Source: Taudactylus pleione (lineage: Eukaryota; Chordata; Amphibia; Anura; Myobatrachidae). Taken from it: 64,000 bases of DNA. How positions within the stretch are numbered: position 1 is the stretch's first letter; each line of letters begins with the position of its first letter. Below are positions 21,928 through 34,707 of the stretch, in pieces. Position numbers and translations under genes: made by a program. Where the stretch lies: positions 62,001-126,000 of the forward strand of contig JAUIMM010000738.1 in the NCBI GenBank assembly GCA_031769625.1, in the 5' to 3' direction. The notes below the pieces were generated by a model. It searched no databases and had not been told where the DNA came from. It saw only the letters and a program-made list of their open reading frames with translations.

Positions 21928-22441
21928 CAGATACGTCCACATACATCAGTCCTCAATGTGCTTTGAGATGTGTTACAAATAATGGGTGAGTACAATGTGA
22001 CTCTGCAGCACAGAGCATCTTTCCAGGTGACTTTTTCCATTAATATGTGCCTTATTTGCAAACCAATGCAAATAGAATGCAAAAGCAGCTTCTACTGATT
22101 AAAATGATATACGGCATGCCTACTGTATAATCTGTGTGCGACTGAGCTGTATCTGCATGCGATATGCAACTTTACAGTGTCACAGCCGCTGACGCTGTAA
22201 TGTAGCATTTTGCATGCAGATATAATCGCAGTCGAACAAAGAACATAGGCATGCCACAGATCATTTTAATTAGCATAAACTGCTTGTCCATTCTATTTTG
22301 CATCACTTTGCAATTAAGACACATTTTAAGGGGAAAAGTTACACAAAAAGTCGCTCAGTTCTATTGTGTCGTGCCACAGTATAACACTACTAGAAAGGCT
22401 GTTTAACGCGAGGGGAGACTAGGTGTATGTGAACACATCTG
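21928..22441. repeat. Foldback, unit 7 second (514 bp)
   Basis: Same private changes as unit 6 second. Confidence 0.9.
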
Positions 22442-23733
22442 TTGGTTGCCCATATATAGATAGATAGATATAGATAGATAGAGCGATAGAGCAGTACCGA
22501 TTTGTGCCACGGTCTAACGCATCTACAAGGGCTGTTTAACACGCAGTGAGGCTAGGTGTATGTGAATACATCTGTAGATCGTTCATATACTGTATAGATA
22601 GATATAGACATAGATAGATAGAGAGATATAGTCCAAATTCACCCTGCCAACATGGACAGGCCGAACTGAGATATATTTGCATGTATAGTGTATAGCATGA
22701 ACATGTTATCGCACCTCCCAATGTTTTTTTCCAGGTGGGCGTTTTCCATGAATCAAATTGTGAGGTCAGCATCTAAGCAAACTACAACGCTGGACTTTTG
22801 TGAGGTCTCCTTGAATCCAGACTTCTACTCATGGCAATGATCAAAGAGGAACCAACGGAAGAGGAGACCCAGAACAGGTAATTAATGTTTATTAATTACC
22901 AGGAATTCTCAGACTAGACTGGTTCTAGTCCTGCAGAGGCACGATGATATGTTCCTGCTATACATTGATACTTAAAAAAATGTCTATTTGCTATGGACTC
23001 TTCTACTTATGCGACACTGTGATTTTTTAGTGTCAGATATACAGTAATTCTGTTTATCTCAGGGTGCAGTATTTCTCAGCTGTTCACTCTCCCTGTTTTA
23101 CTCCATAAATCACGCTTTTTAGTCAAAATCCACAACAGCATTACACTCACCTTTCCCAACCAAGAATCTTGAGGGTGGTTTTTCAAACACCTGGGCTTAA
23201 TGTTGGGAAAATGTGAATCTTTTGATTAGAAGATTTTCCTCCAATGTCTAATATTTAAAGATAGATAATAGATAGATAGGTAGCTTGATCATTGATAAAT
23301 AGACACTAGTTAGATACAGATGTGTCTGCATACATCTATCCTCCATGCGCTATAAGACGTGTTACAAATAACGAGTGAGCGCCATGTGACTCGGTATTAC
23401 AGAGCATCTTTCCATGCGACTTTTGCCCTTAAAATGTGTCTTTATTTGCAAAGCGATGTGATTAGGATGCAAAAGCAGCTTCTACTGATTAAAATGATAT
23501 TCGGCATGCCTATATTCTGTGTGTGTGACTGCGGCTGTAGGGAGACTAGGTATATGTGAACACATCTGTAGATTGCCCATATAGAGATAGATATAAAGAT
23601 AGATAGATAGATAGCTAGAGATCGATAGATAGATAGATAGATTAGATAGAGATAGATGGATAAATAGATAGTTACATAGATAGATAGATATAGGGATAGA
23701 TAGATCGATAGACAGACAGATAGGTAGACACTA

Positions 23734-23946
23734 TTTCTTTGGCACTTATGACTCGTCTGTCGCTGTGTTGCTAGTTTTCATGTCTTGCTTTGTATGTGTT
23801 GCTAGTTGTGTAAGCATGTGGTAGGGAGTATAGACTGTAAGCTCCATTGGGGCAGGGACTGAAATTAATGGCCAAAAATTTTTTGTAAAGTGCTGAGGAA
23901 TGTATGTGCGCTATATAACAAACTGGTAATAAATAATAATAAATAA
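23734..23946 (+). mobile_element. L2 3'-end fragment, unit 8 first
   Basis: First-position type, 213 bp; matches the unit 7 copy. Confidence 0.75.
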
Positions 23947-23953
23947 TTAGATA

Positions 23954-24467
23954 CAGATACATCCACATACATCAGTCCTCCATGTGCTTTGAGATGTGTT
24001 ACAAATAATGGGTGAGTACAATGTGACTCTGTAGCACAGAGCATCTTTCCAGGTGACTTTTTCCATTAAAATGTGTCTTATTTGCAAAGCGATGCGAATA
24101 GGACGCAAAAGCAGCTTCTACTGATTAAAATGATATACAGCATGCCTACTATATAATCTGTGTGCGACTGAGCTGTATCTGCATGCGATATGCAACTTTA
24201 CAGTGTCACAGCCACTGACGCTGTAATGTAGCATTTTGCATGCAGATATATCCGCAATCGCACACAGAACATAGGCATGCCACAGATCATTTTAATCAGC
24301 ATAAGCTGGTTTTCCATTCTATTTTGCATCACTTTGCAATTAAGACACATTTTAAGGGGAAAAGTTACACGAAAAGACGCTCAGTTCTATTGTGTCGTGC
24401 CACAGTATAACACTACTAGAAGGAATGTTTAACGCGAGGGGAGACTAGGTGTATATGAACACATCTG
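23954..24467. repeat. Foldback, unit 8 first (514 bp)
   Basis: CAGCCACTGACG loop, matching unit 7 first. Confidence 0.9.
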
Positions 24468-24529
24468 TTGGTTGCCCATATATAGATATATAAATAGATA
24501 TAGATAGATAGACAGATAGGCAGACATTA

Positions 24530-24741
24530 GTTCTTTAGCACTTAAGACTCGTCTTTCGCTGTGTTGCTTGTTATCATGTCTCGCTTTGTTAGTGTTGCTA
24601 GTTGTGTAAGCATGTGGTAGGGAGTATAGACTGTAAGCTCCATTGGGGCAGGGACTGAAATTAATGGGCAAACATTTTTGTAAAGCGCTGCGGAATGTAT
24701 GTGTGCTATATAACAAACTGGTAATAAATAATAATAAATAA
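24530..24741 (+). mobile_element. L2 3'-end fragment, unit 8 second
   Basis: Later-position type, 212 bp. Confidence 0.75.
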
Positions 24742-24748
24742 TTAGATA

Positions 24749-25218
24749 CAGATACGTCCACATACATCAGTCATCCATGTGCTTTGAGATGTGTTACAAA
24801 TAATGGGTGAGTACAATGTGACTCTGCAGCACAGAGCATCCGATGCGAATAGGATGCAAAAGCAGCTTCTACTGATTAAAATGATATACGGCATGCCTAC
24901 TGTATAATCTGTGTGCGACTGAGCTGTATCTGCATGCGATGTGCAACTTTACAGTGTCACAGCCGCTGACGCTGTAATGTAGCATTTTGCATGCAGATAT
25001 AATCGCAGTCGAACACAGAACATAGGCATGCCACAGATCATTTTAATTAGCATAAACTGCTTGTCCATTCTATTTTGCATCACTTTGCAATTAAGACACA
25101 TTTTAAGGGGAAAAGTTACACAAAAAGTCGCTCAGTTCTATTGTGTCGTGCCACAGTATAACACTACTAGAAAGGCTGTTTAACGCGAGGGGAGACTAGG
25201 TGTATGTGAACACATCTG
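24749..25218. repeat. Foldback, unit 8 second (470 bp, 44-bp deletion)
   Basis: CAGAGCATC joins CGATGCGAAT at 24840, removing 44 bp of the left arm from TTTCCAGG to TTGCAAAC. Confidence 0.9.
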
Positions 25219-26506
25219 TTGGTTGCCCATATATAGATAAATAGATATAGATAGATAGAGAGATAGAGCAGTACCGATTTGTGCCACGGTCTAACGCATC
25301 TACAAGGGCTGTTTAACACGCAGTGAGGCTAGGTGTATGTGAATACATCTGTAGATCGTTCATATACTGTATAGATAGATATAGACATAGATAGATAGAG
25401 AGATATAGTCCAAATTCACCCTGCCAACATGGACAGGCCGAACTGAGATATATTTGCATGTATAGTGTATAGCAAGAACATGTTATCGCGCCTCCCAATG
25501 TTTTTTTCCAGGTGGGCCTTTTCCATGAATCAAATTGTGAGGTCAGCATCTAAGCAAACTACAACGCTGGACTTTTGTGAGGTCTCCTTGAATCCAGACT
25601 TCTACTCATGGCAACGATCAAAGAGGAACCAACGGAAGAGGAGACCCAGAACAGGTAATTAATGTTTATTAATTACCGGGAATTCTCAGACTAGACTGGT
25701 TCTAGTCCTGCAGAGGCACGATGATATGTTCCCGCTATACATTGATACTTAAAAAAATGTCTGTTTGCTATGGACTTTTCTACTTATGCGACACTGTGAT
25801 TTTTTAGTGTCAGATATACAGTAATTCTGTTTATCTCAGGGTGCAGTATTTCTCGGCTGTTCACTCTCCCTGTTTTACTCCATAAATCACGCTTTTTAGT
25901 CGAAATCCCCAACAGCATTACACTCACCTTTCCCAACCAAGAATCTTGAGGGTGGTTTTTCAAACACCTGGGCTTAATGTTGGGAAAATGTGAATCTTTT
26001 GATTAGAAGATTTGCCTCCAATGTCTAATATTTAAAGATAGATCATAGATAGATAGGTAGCTCGATCATTGATAAATAGACACTAGTTAGATACAGATGT
26101 GTCTGCATACATCTATCCTCCATGCGCTATAAGACGTGTTACAAATAACGAGTGAGCGCCATGTGACTCAGTATTACAGAGCATCTTTCCATGCGACTTT
26201 TGCCCTTAAAATGTGTCTTTATTTGCAAAGCAATGTGATTAGGATGCAAAAGCAGCTTCTACTGATTAAAATGATATTCGGCATGCCTATATTCTGTGTG
26301 TGTGACTGCGGCTGTAGGGAGACTAGGTGTATGTGAACACATCTGTAGATTGCCCATATAGAGATAGATATAAAGGTAGATAGATAGAGATCGATAGATA
26401 GATAGATAGATTAGATAGAGATAGATGGATAAATAGATAGTTACATAGATAGATAGATATAGGGATAGATAGATCGATAGACAGACAGATAGATAGGTAG
26501 ACACTA

Positions 26507-26719
26507 TTTCTTTGGCACTTATGACTCGTCTGTCGCTGTGTTGCTAGTTATCATGTCTCGCTTTGTATGTGTTGCTAGTTGTGTAAGCATGTGGTAGGGA
26601 GTATAGACTGTAAGCTCCATTGGGGCAGGGACTGAAATTAATGGCCAAAATTTTTTTGTAAAGTGCTGAGGAATGTATGTGTGCTATATAACAAACTGGT
26701 AATAAATAATAATAAATAA
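26507..26719 (+). mobile_element. L2 3'-end fragment, unit 9 first
   Basis: First-position type, 213 bp; GGCCAAAATTTTTTTG as in unit 4. Confidence 0.75.
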
Positions 26720-26726
26720 TTAGATA

Positions 26727-27240
26727 CAGATACATCCACATACATCAGTCCTCCATGTGCTTTGAGATGTGTTACAAATAATGGGTGAGTACAATGTGAC
26801 TCTGTAGCACAGAGCATCTTTCCAGGTGACTTTTTCCATTAAAATGTGTCTTATTTGCAAAGCGATGCGAATAGGACGCAAAAGCAGCTTCTACTGATTA
26901 AAATGATATACGGCATGCCTACTATATAATCTGTGTGCGACTGAGCTGTATCTGCATGCGATATGCAACTTTACAGTGTCACAGCCGCTGACGCTGTAAT
27001 GTAGCATTTTGCATGCAGATATATCCGCAGTCGCACACAGAACATAGGCATGCCACAGATCATTTTAATCAGCATAAGCTGGTTTTCCATTCTATTTTGC
27101 ATCACTTTGCAATTAAGACACATTTTAAGGGGAAAAGTTACACGAAAAGACGCTCAGTTCTATTGTGTCGTGCCACGGTATAACACTACTAGAAGGAATG
27201 TTTAACGCGAGGGGAGACTAGGTGTATATGAACACATCTG
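26727..27240. repeat. Foldback, unit 9 first (514 bp)
   Basis: Internal-type right arm; GCCACGGTATAAC. Confidence 0.9.
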
Positions 27241-27302
27241 TTGGTTGCCCATATATAGATATATAAATAGATATAGATAGATAGACAGATAGGCAGACAT
27301 TA

Positions 27303-27514
27303 GTTCTTTAGCACTTAAGACTCGTCTTTCGCTGTGTTGCTTGTTATCATGTCTCGCTTTGTTAGTGTTGCTAGTTGTGTAAGCATGTGGTAGGGAGTAT
27401 AGACTGTAAGCTCCATTGGGGCAGGGACTGAAATTAATGGGCAAACATTTTTGTAAAGCGCTGCGGAATGTATGTGCGCTATATAACAAACTGGTAATAA
27501 ATAATAATAAATAA
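27303..27514 (+). mobile_element. L2 3'-end fragment, unit 9 second
   Basis: Later-position type, 212 bp. Confidence 0.75.
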
Positions 27515-27521
27515 TTAGATA

Positions 27522-28035
27522 CAGATACGTCCACATACATCAGTCCTCCATGTGCTTTGAGATGTGTTACAAATAATGGGTGAGTACAATGTGACTCTGC
27601 AGCACAGAGCATCTTTCCAGGTGACTTTTTCCATTAATATGTGCCTTATTTGCAAACCGATGCGAATAGGATGCAAAAGCAGCTTCTACTGATTAAAATG
27701 ATATACGGCATGCCTACTGTATAATCTGTGTGCGACTGAGCTGTATCTGCATGCGATATGCAACTTTACAGTGTCACAGCCGCTGACGCTGTAATGTAGC
27801 ATTTTGCATGCAGATATATCCGCAGCCGCACACAGAACATAGGCATGCCATAGATCATTTTAATCAGCATAAGCTGGCTGTCCATTCTATTTTGCATCAC
27901 TTTGCAATTAAGACACATTTTAAGGGGAAAAGTTACACGAAAAGACGCTCAGTTCTATTGTGTCGTGCCACAGTATAACACTACTAGAAGGACTGTTTAA
28001 CGCGAGGGGAGACTAGGTGTATATGAACACATCTG
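27522..28035. repeat. Foldback, unit 9 second (514 bp)
   Basis: AGAAGGACTG; CGCAGCCGCACAC and GCCATAGATC, shared with unit 10 second. Confidence 0.9.
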
Positions 28036-28097
28036 TTGGTTGGCCATATAAAGATATATAGATAGATATAGATAGATAGACAGATAGGCAGACATTA

Positions 28098-28299
28098 GTT
28101 CTTTAGCACATAAGACTCGTCTTTCGCTGTGTTGCTTGTTGTCATGTCTCGCTTTGTATGTGTTGCTAGTTGTGTAAGCATGTGGTCGGGAGTATAGACT
28201 GTAAACTCCATTGGGGCAGGGACTGAAATTAATGGGCAAACATTTTTGTAAAGCGCTGCGGAATGTATGTGCGCTATATAACAAACTGGTAATAAATAA
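28098..28299 (+). mobile_element. L2 3'-end fragment, unit 9 third (short tail)
   Basis: 202 bp; GGTCGGGAG and TGTAAACTCC, shared with unit 10 third. Confidence 0.75.
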
Positions 28300-28306
28300 T
28301 TAGATA

Positions 28307-28820
28307 CAGATACGTCCACATACATCAGTCCTCCATGTGTTTTGAGATGTGTTACAAATAATGGGTGAGTACAATGTGACTCTGCAGCACAGAGCATCTT
28401 TCCAGGTGACTTTTTCCATTAATATGTGTCTTATTTGCAAAGCAATGCGAATAGGACGCAAGAGCAGCTTCTACTGATTAAAATGATATACGGCATGCCT
28501 ACTGTGTAATCTGTGTGCGACTGAGCTGTATCAGGCTGTAATATTCAACTTTACAGTGTCACAGCCGCTGACACTGTAATGTAGCATTTTGCATGCAGAT
28601 ATATCCGCAGTCGAACACAGAACATAGGCATGCCACAGATCATTTTAATCAGCATAAACTGCTTGTCCATTCTATTTTGCATCACTTTGCAATTAAGACA
28701 CATTTTAAGGGGAAAAGTTACACGAAAAGTCGCTCAGTTCTATTGTGTCATTCCACAGTATAACACTACTAGAAAGGTTGTTTAACGCGAGGGGAGACTA
28801 GGTGTATGTGAACACATCTG
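28307..28820. repeat. Foldback, unit 9 third (514 bp)
   Basis: Variant loop; AGAAAGGTTG shared with unit 10 third. Confidence 0.9.
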
Positions 28821-30100
28821 TTGGTTGCCCATATATAGATAGATAGATATAGATAGATAGAGAGATAGAGCAGTACCGATTTGTGCCACGGTCTAATGCA
28901 TCTGCAAGGGCTTTTTAACACGCAGTGAGGCTAGGTGTATGTGAATACATCTGTAGATCGTTCATATACTGTATAGATAGATATAGACATAGATAGATAG
29001 AGAGATATAGTCCAAATTCACCCTGCTAACATGGACAGGCCGAACTGAGATATATCTGCATGTATAGTGTATAGCATGAACATGTTATCGCGCCTCCCAA
29101 TGTTTTTTTCCAGGTGGGCCTTTTCCATGAATCAAATTGTGAGGTCAGCATCTAAGCAAACTACAACGCTGGACTTTTGTGAGGTCTCCTTGAATCCAGA
29201 CTTCTACTCATGGCAACGATCAAAGAGGAACCAACGGAAGAGGAGACCCAGAACAGGTAATTAATGTTTATTAATTACCGGGAATTCTCAGACTAGACTG
29301 GTTCTAGTCCTGCAGAGGCACGATGATATGTTCCCGCTATACATTGATACTTAAAAAAATGTCTGTTTGCTATGGACTCTTCTACTTATGCGACACTGTG
29401 ATTTTTTAGTGTCAGATATACAGTAATTCTGTTTATCTCAGGGTGCAGTATTTCTCGGCTGTTCACTCTCCCTGTTTTACTCCATAAATCACGCTTTTTA
29501 GTCGAAATCCCCAACAGCATTACACTCACCTTTCCCAACCAAGAATCTTGAGGGTGGTTTTTCAAACACCTGGGCTTAATGTTGGGAAAATGTGAATCTT
29601 TTGATTAGAAGATTTGCCTCCAATGTCTAATATTTAAAGATAGATCATAGATAGATAGGTAGCTCGATCATTGATAAATAGACACTAGTTAGATACAGAT
29701 GTGTCTGCATACATCTATCCTCCATGCGCTATAAGACGTGTTACAAATAACGAGTGAGCGCCATGTGACTCAGTATTACAGAGCATCTTTCCATGCGACT
29801 TTTGCCCTTAAAATGTGTCTTTATTTGCAAAGCAATGTGATTAGGATGCAAAAGCAGCTTCTACTGATTAAAATGATATTCGGCATGCCTATATTCTGTG
29901 TGTGTGACTGCGGCTGTAGGGAGACTAGGTGTATGTGAACACATCTGTAGATTGCCCATATAGAGATAGATATAAAGATAGATAGATAGATATAGATCGA
30001 TAGATAGATAGATAGAATAGATAGAGATAGTTGGATAAATAGATAGATAGATAAAGGGATAGATAGATCGATAGACAGACAGATAGATAGGTGGACACTA

Positions 30101-30313
30101 TTTCTTTGGCACTTATGACTCGTCTGTCGCTGTGTTGCTAGTTATCATGTCTCGCTTTGTATGTGTTGCTAGTTGTGTAAGCATGTGGTAGGGAGTATAG
30201 ATTGTAAGCTCCATTGGGGCAGGGACTGAAATTAATGGCCAAAAATTTTTTGTAAAGTGCTGAGGAATGTATGTGCGCTATATAACAAACTGGTAATAAA
30301 TAATAATAAATAA
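30101..30313 (+). mobile_element. L2 3'-end fragment, unit 10 first
   Basis: First-position type, 213 bp; ATAGATTGTAAGCTCC (C to T). Confidence 0.75.
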
Positions 30314-30320
30314 TTAGATA

Positions 30321-30834
30321 CAGATACATCCACATACATCAGTCCTCCATGTGCTTTGAGATGTGTTACAAATAATGGGTGAGTACAATGTGACTCTGTA
30401 GCACAGAGCATCTTTCCAGGTGACTTTTTCCATTAAAATGTGTCTTATTTGCAAAGCGATGCGAATAGGACGCAAAAGCAGCTTCTACTGATTAAAATGA
30501 TATACGGCATGCCTACTATATAATCTGTGTGCGACTGAGCTGTATCTGCATGCGATATGCAACTTTACAGTGTCACAGCCGCTGACGCTGTAATGTAGCA
30601 TTTTGCATGCAGATATATCCGCAGTCGCACACAGAACATAGGCATGCCACAGATCATTTTAATCAGCATAAGCTGGTTTTCCATTCTATTTTGCATCACT
30701 TTGCAATTAAGACACATTTTAAGGGGAAAAGTTACACGAAAAGACGCTCAGTTCTATTGTGTCGTGCCACGGTATAACACTACTAGAAGGAATGTTTAAC
30801 GCGAGGGGAGACTAGGTGTATATGAACACATCTG
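30321..30834. repeat. Foldback, unit 10 first (514 bp)
   Basis: Internal-type right arm. Confidence 0.9.
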
Positions 30835-30896
30835 TTGGTTGCCCATATATAGATATTTAAATAGATATAGATAGATAGACAGATAGGCAGACATTA

Positions 30897-31108
30897 GTTC
30901 TTTAGCACTTAAGACTCGTCTTTCGCTGTGTTGCTTGTTATCATGTCTCGCTTTGTTAGTGTTGCTAGTTGTGTAAGCATGTGGTAGGGAGTATAGACTG
31001 TAAGCTCCATTGGGGCAGGGACTGAAATTAATGGGCAAACATTTTTGTAAAGCGCTGCGGAATGTATGTGCGCTATATAACAAACTGGTAATAAATAATA
31101 ATAAATAA
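30897..31108 (+). mobile_element. L2 3'-end fragment, unit 10 second
   Basis: Later-position type, 212 bp. Confidence 0.75.
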
Positions 31109-31115
31109 TTAGATA

Positions 31116-31629
31116 CAGATACGTCCACATACATCAGTCCTCCATGTGCTTTGAGATGTGTTACAAATAATGGGTGAGTACAATGTGACTCTGCAGCACA
31201 GAGCATCTTTCCAGGTGACTTTTTCCATTAATATGTGTCTTATTTGCAAACCGATGCGAATAGGATGCAAAAGCAGCTTCTACTGATTAAAATGATATAC
31301 GGCATGCCTACTGTATAATCTGTGTGCGACTGAGCTGTATCTGCATGCGATATGCAACTTTACAGTGTCACAGCCGCTGACGCTGTAATGTAGCATTTTG
31401 CATGCAGATATATCCGCAGCCGCACACAGAACATAGGCATGCCATAGATCATTTTAATCAGCATAAGCTGGCTGTCCATTCTATTTTGCATCACTTTGCA
31501 ATTAAGACACATTTTAAGGGGAAAAGTTACACGAAAAGACGCTCAGTTCTATTGTGTCGTGCCACAGTATAACACTACTAGAAGGACTGTTTAACGCGAG
31601 GGGAGACTAGGTGTATATGAACACATCTG
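31116..31629. repeat. Foldback, unit 10 second (514 bp)
   Basis: AGAAGGACTG type, as in unit 9. Confidence 0.9.
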
Positions 31630-31691
31630 TTGGTTGGCCATATAAAGATATATAGATAGATATAGATAGATAGACAGATAGGCAGACATTA

Positions 31692-31893
31692 GTTCTTTAG
31701 CACATAAGACTCGTCTTTCGCTGTGTTGCTTGTTGTCATGTCTCGCTTTGTATGTGTTGCTAGTTGTGTAAGCATGTGGTCGGGAGTATAGACTGTAAAC
31801 TCCATTGGGGCAGGGACTGAAATTAATGGGCAAACATTTTTGTAAAGCGCTGCGGAATGTATGTGCGCTATATAACAAACTGGTAATAAATAA
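31692..31893 (+). mobile_element. L2 3'-end fragment, unit 10 third (short tail)
   Basis: 202 bp; same GGTCGGGAG form as unit 9 third. Confidence 0.75.
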
Positions 31894-31900
31894 TTAGATA

Positions 31901-32414
31901 CAGATACGTCCACATACATCAGTCCTCCATGTGTTTTGAGATGTGTTACAAATAATGGGTGAGTACAATGTGACTCTGCAGCACAGAGCATCTTTCCAGG
32001 TGACTTTTTCCATTAATATGTGTCTTATTTGCAAAGCAATGCGAATAGGATGCAAGAGCAGCTTCTACTGATTAAAATGATATACGGCATGCCTACTGTA
32101 TAATCTGTGTGCGACTGAGCTGTATCAGGCTGTAATATTCAACTTTACAGTGTCACAGCCGCTGACACTGTAATGTAGCATTTTGCATGCAGATATATCC
32201 GCAGTCGAACACAGAACATAGGCATGCCACAGATCATTTTAATCAGCATAAACTGCTTGTCCATTCTATTTTGCATCACTTTGCAATTAAGACACATTTT
32301 AAGGGGAAAAGTTACACGAAAAGTCGCTCAGTTCTATTGTGTCATTCCACAGTATAACACTACTAGAAAGGTTGTTTAACGCGAGGGGAGACTAGGTGTA
32401 TGTGAACACATCTG
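31901..32414. repeat. Foldback, unit 10 third (514 bp)
   Basis: Variant loop; AGAAAGGTTG. Confidence 0.9.
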
Positions 32415-33702
32415 TTGGTTGCCCATATATAGATAGATAGATATAGATAGATAGAGAGATAGAGCAGTACCGATTTGTGCCACGGTCTAATGCATCTGCA
32501 AGGGCTTTTTAACACGCAGTGAGGCTAGGTGTATGTGAATACATCTGTAGATCGTTCATATACTGTATAGATAGATATAGACATAGATAGATAGAGAGAT
32601 ATAGTCCAAATTCACCCTGCTAACATGGACAGGCCGAACTGAGATATATTTGCATGTATAGTGTATAGCATGAACATGTTATCGCGCCTCCCAATGTTTT
32701 TTTCCAGGTGGGCCTTTTCCATGAATCAAATTGTGAGGTCAGCATCTAAGCAAACTACAACGCTGGACTTTTGTGAGGTCTCCTTGAATCCAGACTTCTA
32801 CTCATGGCAACGATCAAAGAGGAACCAACGGAAGAGGAGACCCAGAACAGGTAATTAATGTTTATTAATTACCGGGAATTCTCAGACTAGACTGGTTCTA
32901 GTCCTGCAGAGGCACGATGATATGTTCCCGCTATACATTGATACTTAAAAAAATGTCTATTTGCTATGGACTCTTCTACTTATGCGACACTGTGATTTTT
33001 TAGTGTCAGATATACAGTAATTCTGTTTATCTCAGGGTGCAGTATTTCTCAGCTGTTCACTCTCCCTGTTTTACTCCATAAATCACGCTTTTTAGTCAAA
33101 ATCCCCAACAGCATTACACTCACCTTTCCCAACCAAGAATCTTGAGGGTGGTTTTTCAAACACCTGGGCTTAATGTTGGGAAAATGTGAATCTTTTGATT
33201 AGAAGATTTGCCTCCAATGTCTAATATTTAAAGATAGATCATAGATAGATAGGTAGCTCGATAATTGATAAATAGACACTAGTTAGATACAGATGTGTCT
33301 GCATACATCTATCCTCCATGCACTATAAGACGTGTTACAAATAACGAGTGAGCGCCATGTGACTCGGTATTACAGAGCATCTTTCCATGCGACTTTTGCC
33401 CTTATAATGTGTCTTTATTTGCAAAGCAATGTGATTAGGATGCAAAAGCAGCTTCTACTGATTAAAATGATATTCGGCATGCCTATATTCTGTGTGTGTG
33501 ACTGCGGCTGTAGGGAGACTAGGTGTATGTGAACACATCTGTAGTTTGCCCATATAGAGATAGATATAAAGATAGATAGATAGAGATCGATAGATAGATA
33601 GATAGATTAGATAGAGATAGATGGATAAATAGATAGTTACATAGATAGATAGATATAGGGATAGATAGATCGATAGACAGACAGATAGATAGGTAGACAC
33701 TA

Positions 33703-33915
33703 TTTCTTTGGCACTTATGACTCGTCTGTCGCTGTGTTGCTAGTTATCATGTCTCGCTTTGTATGTGTTGCTAGTTGTGTAAGCATGTGGTAGGGAGTAT
33801 AGACTGTAAGCTCCATTGGGGCAGGGACTGAAATTAATGGCCAAAAATTTTTTGTAAAGTGCTGAGGAATGTATGTGTGCTATATAACAAACTGGTAATA
33901 AATAATAATAAATAA
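33703..33915 (+). mobile_element. L2 3'-end fragment, unit 11 first
   Basis: First-position type, 213 bp; followed by GATACATTCACATAC (C to T) in the foldback tip. Confidence 0.75.
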
Positions 33916-33922
33916 TTAGATA

Positions 33923-34436
33923 CAGATACATTCACATACATCAGTCCTCCATGTGCTTTGAGATGTGTTACAAATAATGGGTGAGTACAATGTGACTCTG
34001 TAGCACAGAGCATCTTTCCAGGTGACTTTTTCCATTAAAATGTGTCTTATTTGCAAAGCGATGCGAATAGGACGCAAAAGCAGCTTCTACTGATTAAAAT
34101 GATATACGGCATGCCTTCTATATAATCTGTGTGCGACTGAGCTGTATCTGCATGCGATATGCAACTTTACAGTGTCACAGCCGCTGACGCTGTAATGTAG
34201 CATTTTGCATGCAGATATATCCGCAGTCGCACACAGAACATAGGCATGCCACAGATCATTTTAATCAGCATAAGCTGGTTTTCCATTCTATTTTGCATCA
34301 CTTTGCAATTAAGACACATTTTAAGGGGAAAAGTTACACGAAAAGACGCTCAGTTCTATTGTGTCGTGCCACGGTATAACACTACTAGAAGGAATGTTTA
34401 ACGCGAGGGGAGACTAGGTGTATATGAACACATCTG
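33923..34436. repeat. Foldback, unit 11 first (514 bp)
   Basis: Internal-type right arm; GCATGCCTTCTATATAATC is private. Confidence 0.9.
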
Positions 34437-34498
34437 TTGGTTGCCCATATATAGATATATAAATAGATATAGATAGATAGACAGATAGGCAGACATTA

Positions 34499-34700
34499 GT
34501 TCTTTAGCACTTAAGACTCGTCTTTCGCTGTGTTGCTTGTTATCATGTCTCGCTTTGTTAGTGTTGCTAGTTGTGTAAGCATGTGGTAGGGAGTATAGAC
34601 TGTAAGCTCCATTGGGGCAGGGACTGAAATTAATGGGCAAACATTTTTGTAAAGCGCTGCGGAATGTATGTGCGCTATATAACAAACTGGTAATAAATAA
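34499..34700 (+). mobile_element. L2 3'-end fragment, unit 11 second (short tail)
   Basis: 202 bp, later-position type. Confidence 0.75.
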
Positions 34701-34707
34701 TTAGATA

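Larger units (their letters stand above)
19810..22630. repeat. Unit 7, two subunits (2821 bp)
   Basis: Exon-like block 19914-20056, B 20496-20747, GATA tract 20748-20905. Shares many private variants with unit 8: GTGGGCGTTTTCC, GGCAATGATC, AATCCACAACAG, AGATAATAGATAG and ATAGCTAGAGATCG. Confidence 0.95.
22631..25407. repeat. Unit 8, two subunits (2777 bp)
   Basis: Exon-like block 22735-22877, B 23317-23568, GATA tract 23569-23726. Near-identical copy of unit 7 up to about 24770, then diverges (TCATCCATG instead of CTCAATGTG). A 44-bp deletion after CAGAGCATC at 24840 removes part of the left arm of its second foldback and explains the unit length. Confidence 0.95.
25408..29009. repeat. Unit 9, three subunits (3602 bp)
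   Basis: Exon-like block 25512-25654, B 26094-26345, GATA tract 26346-26499. Its third subunit has the short L2 tail and the CAGGCTGTAATATTC loop. Closely parallels unit 10. Confidence 0.95.
29010..32603. repeat. Unit 10, three subunits (3594 bp)
   Basis: Exon-like block 29114-29256, B 29696-29947, GATA tract 29948-30093. The tract is 146 bp and reads GATAGAATAGAT, AGTTGGATAAAT and GGTGGACAC, a form otherwise found in units 13 and 15 rather than in units 9 and 11. This looks like a conversion patch. Confidence 0.95.
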
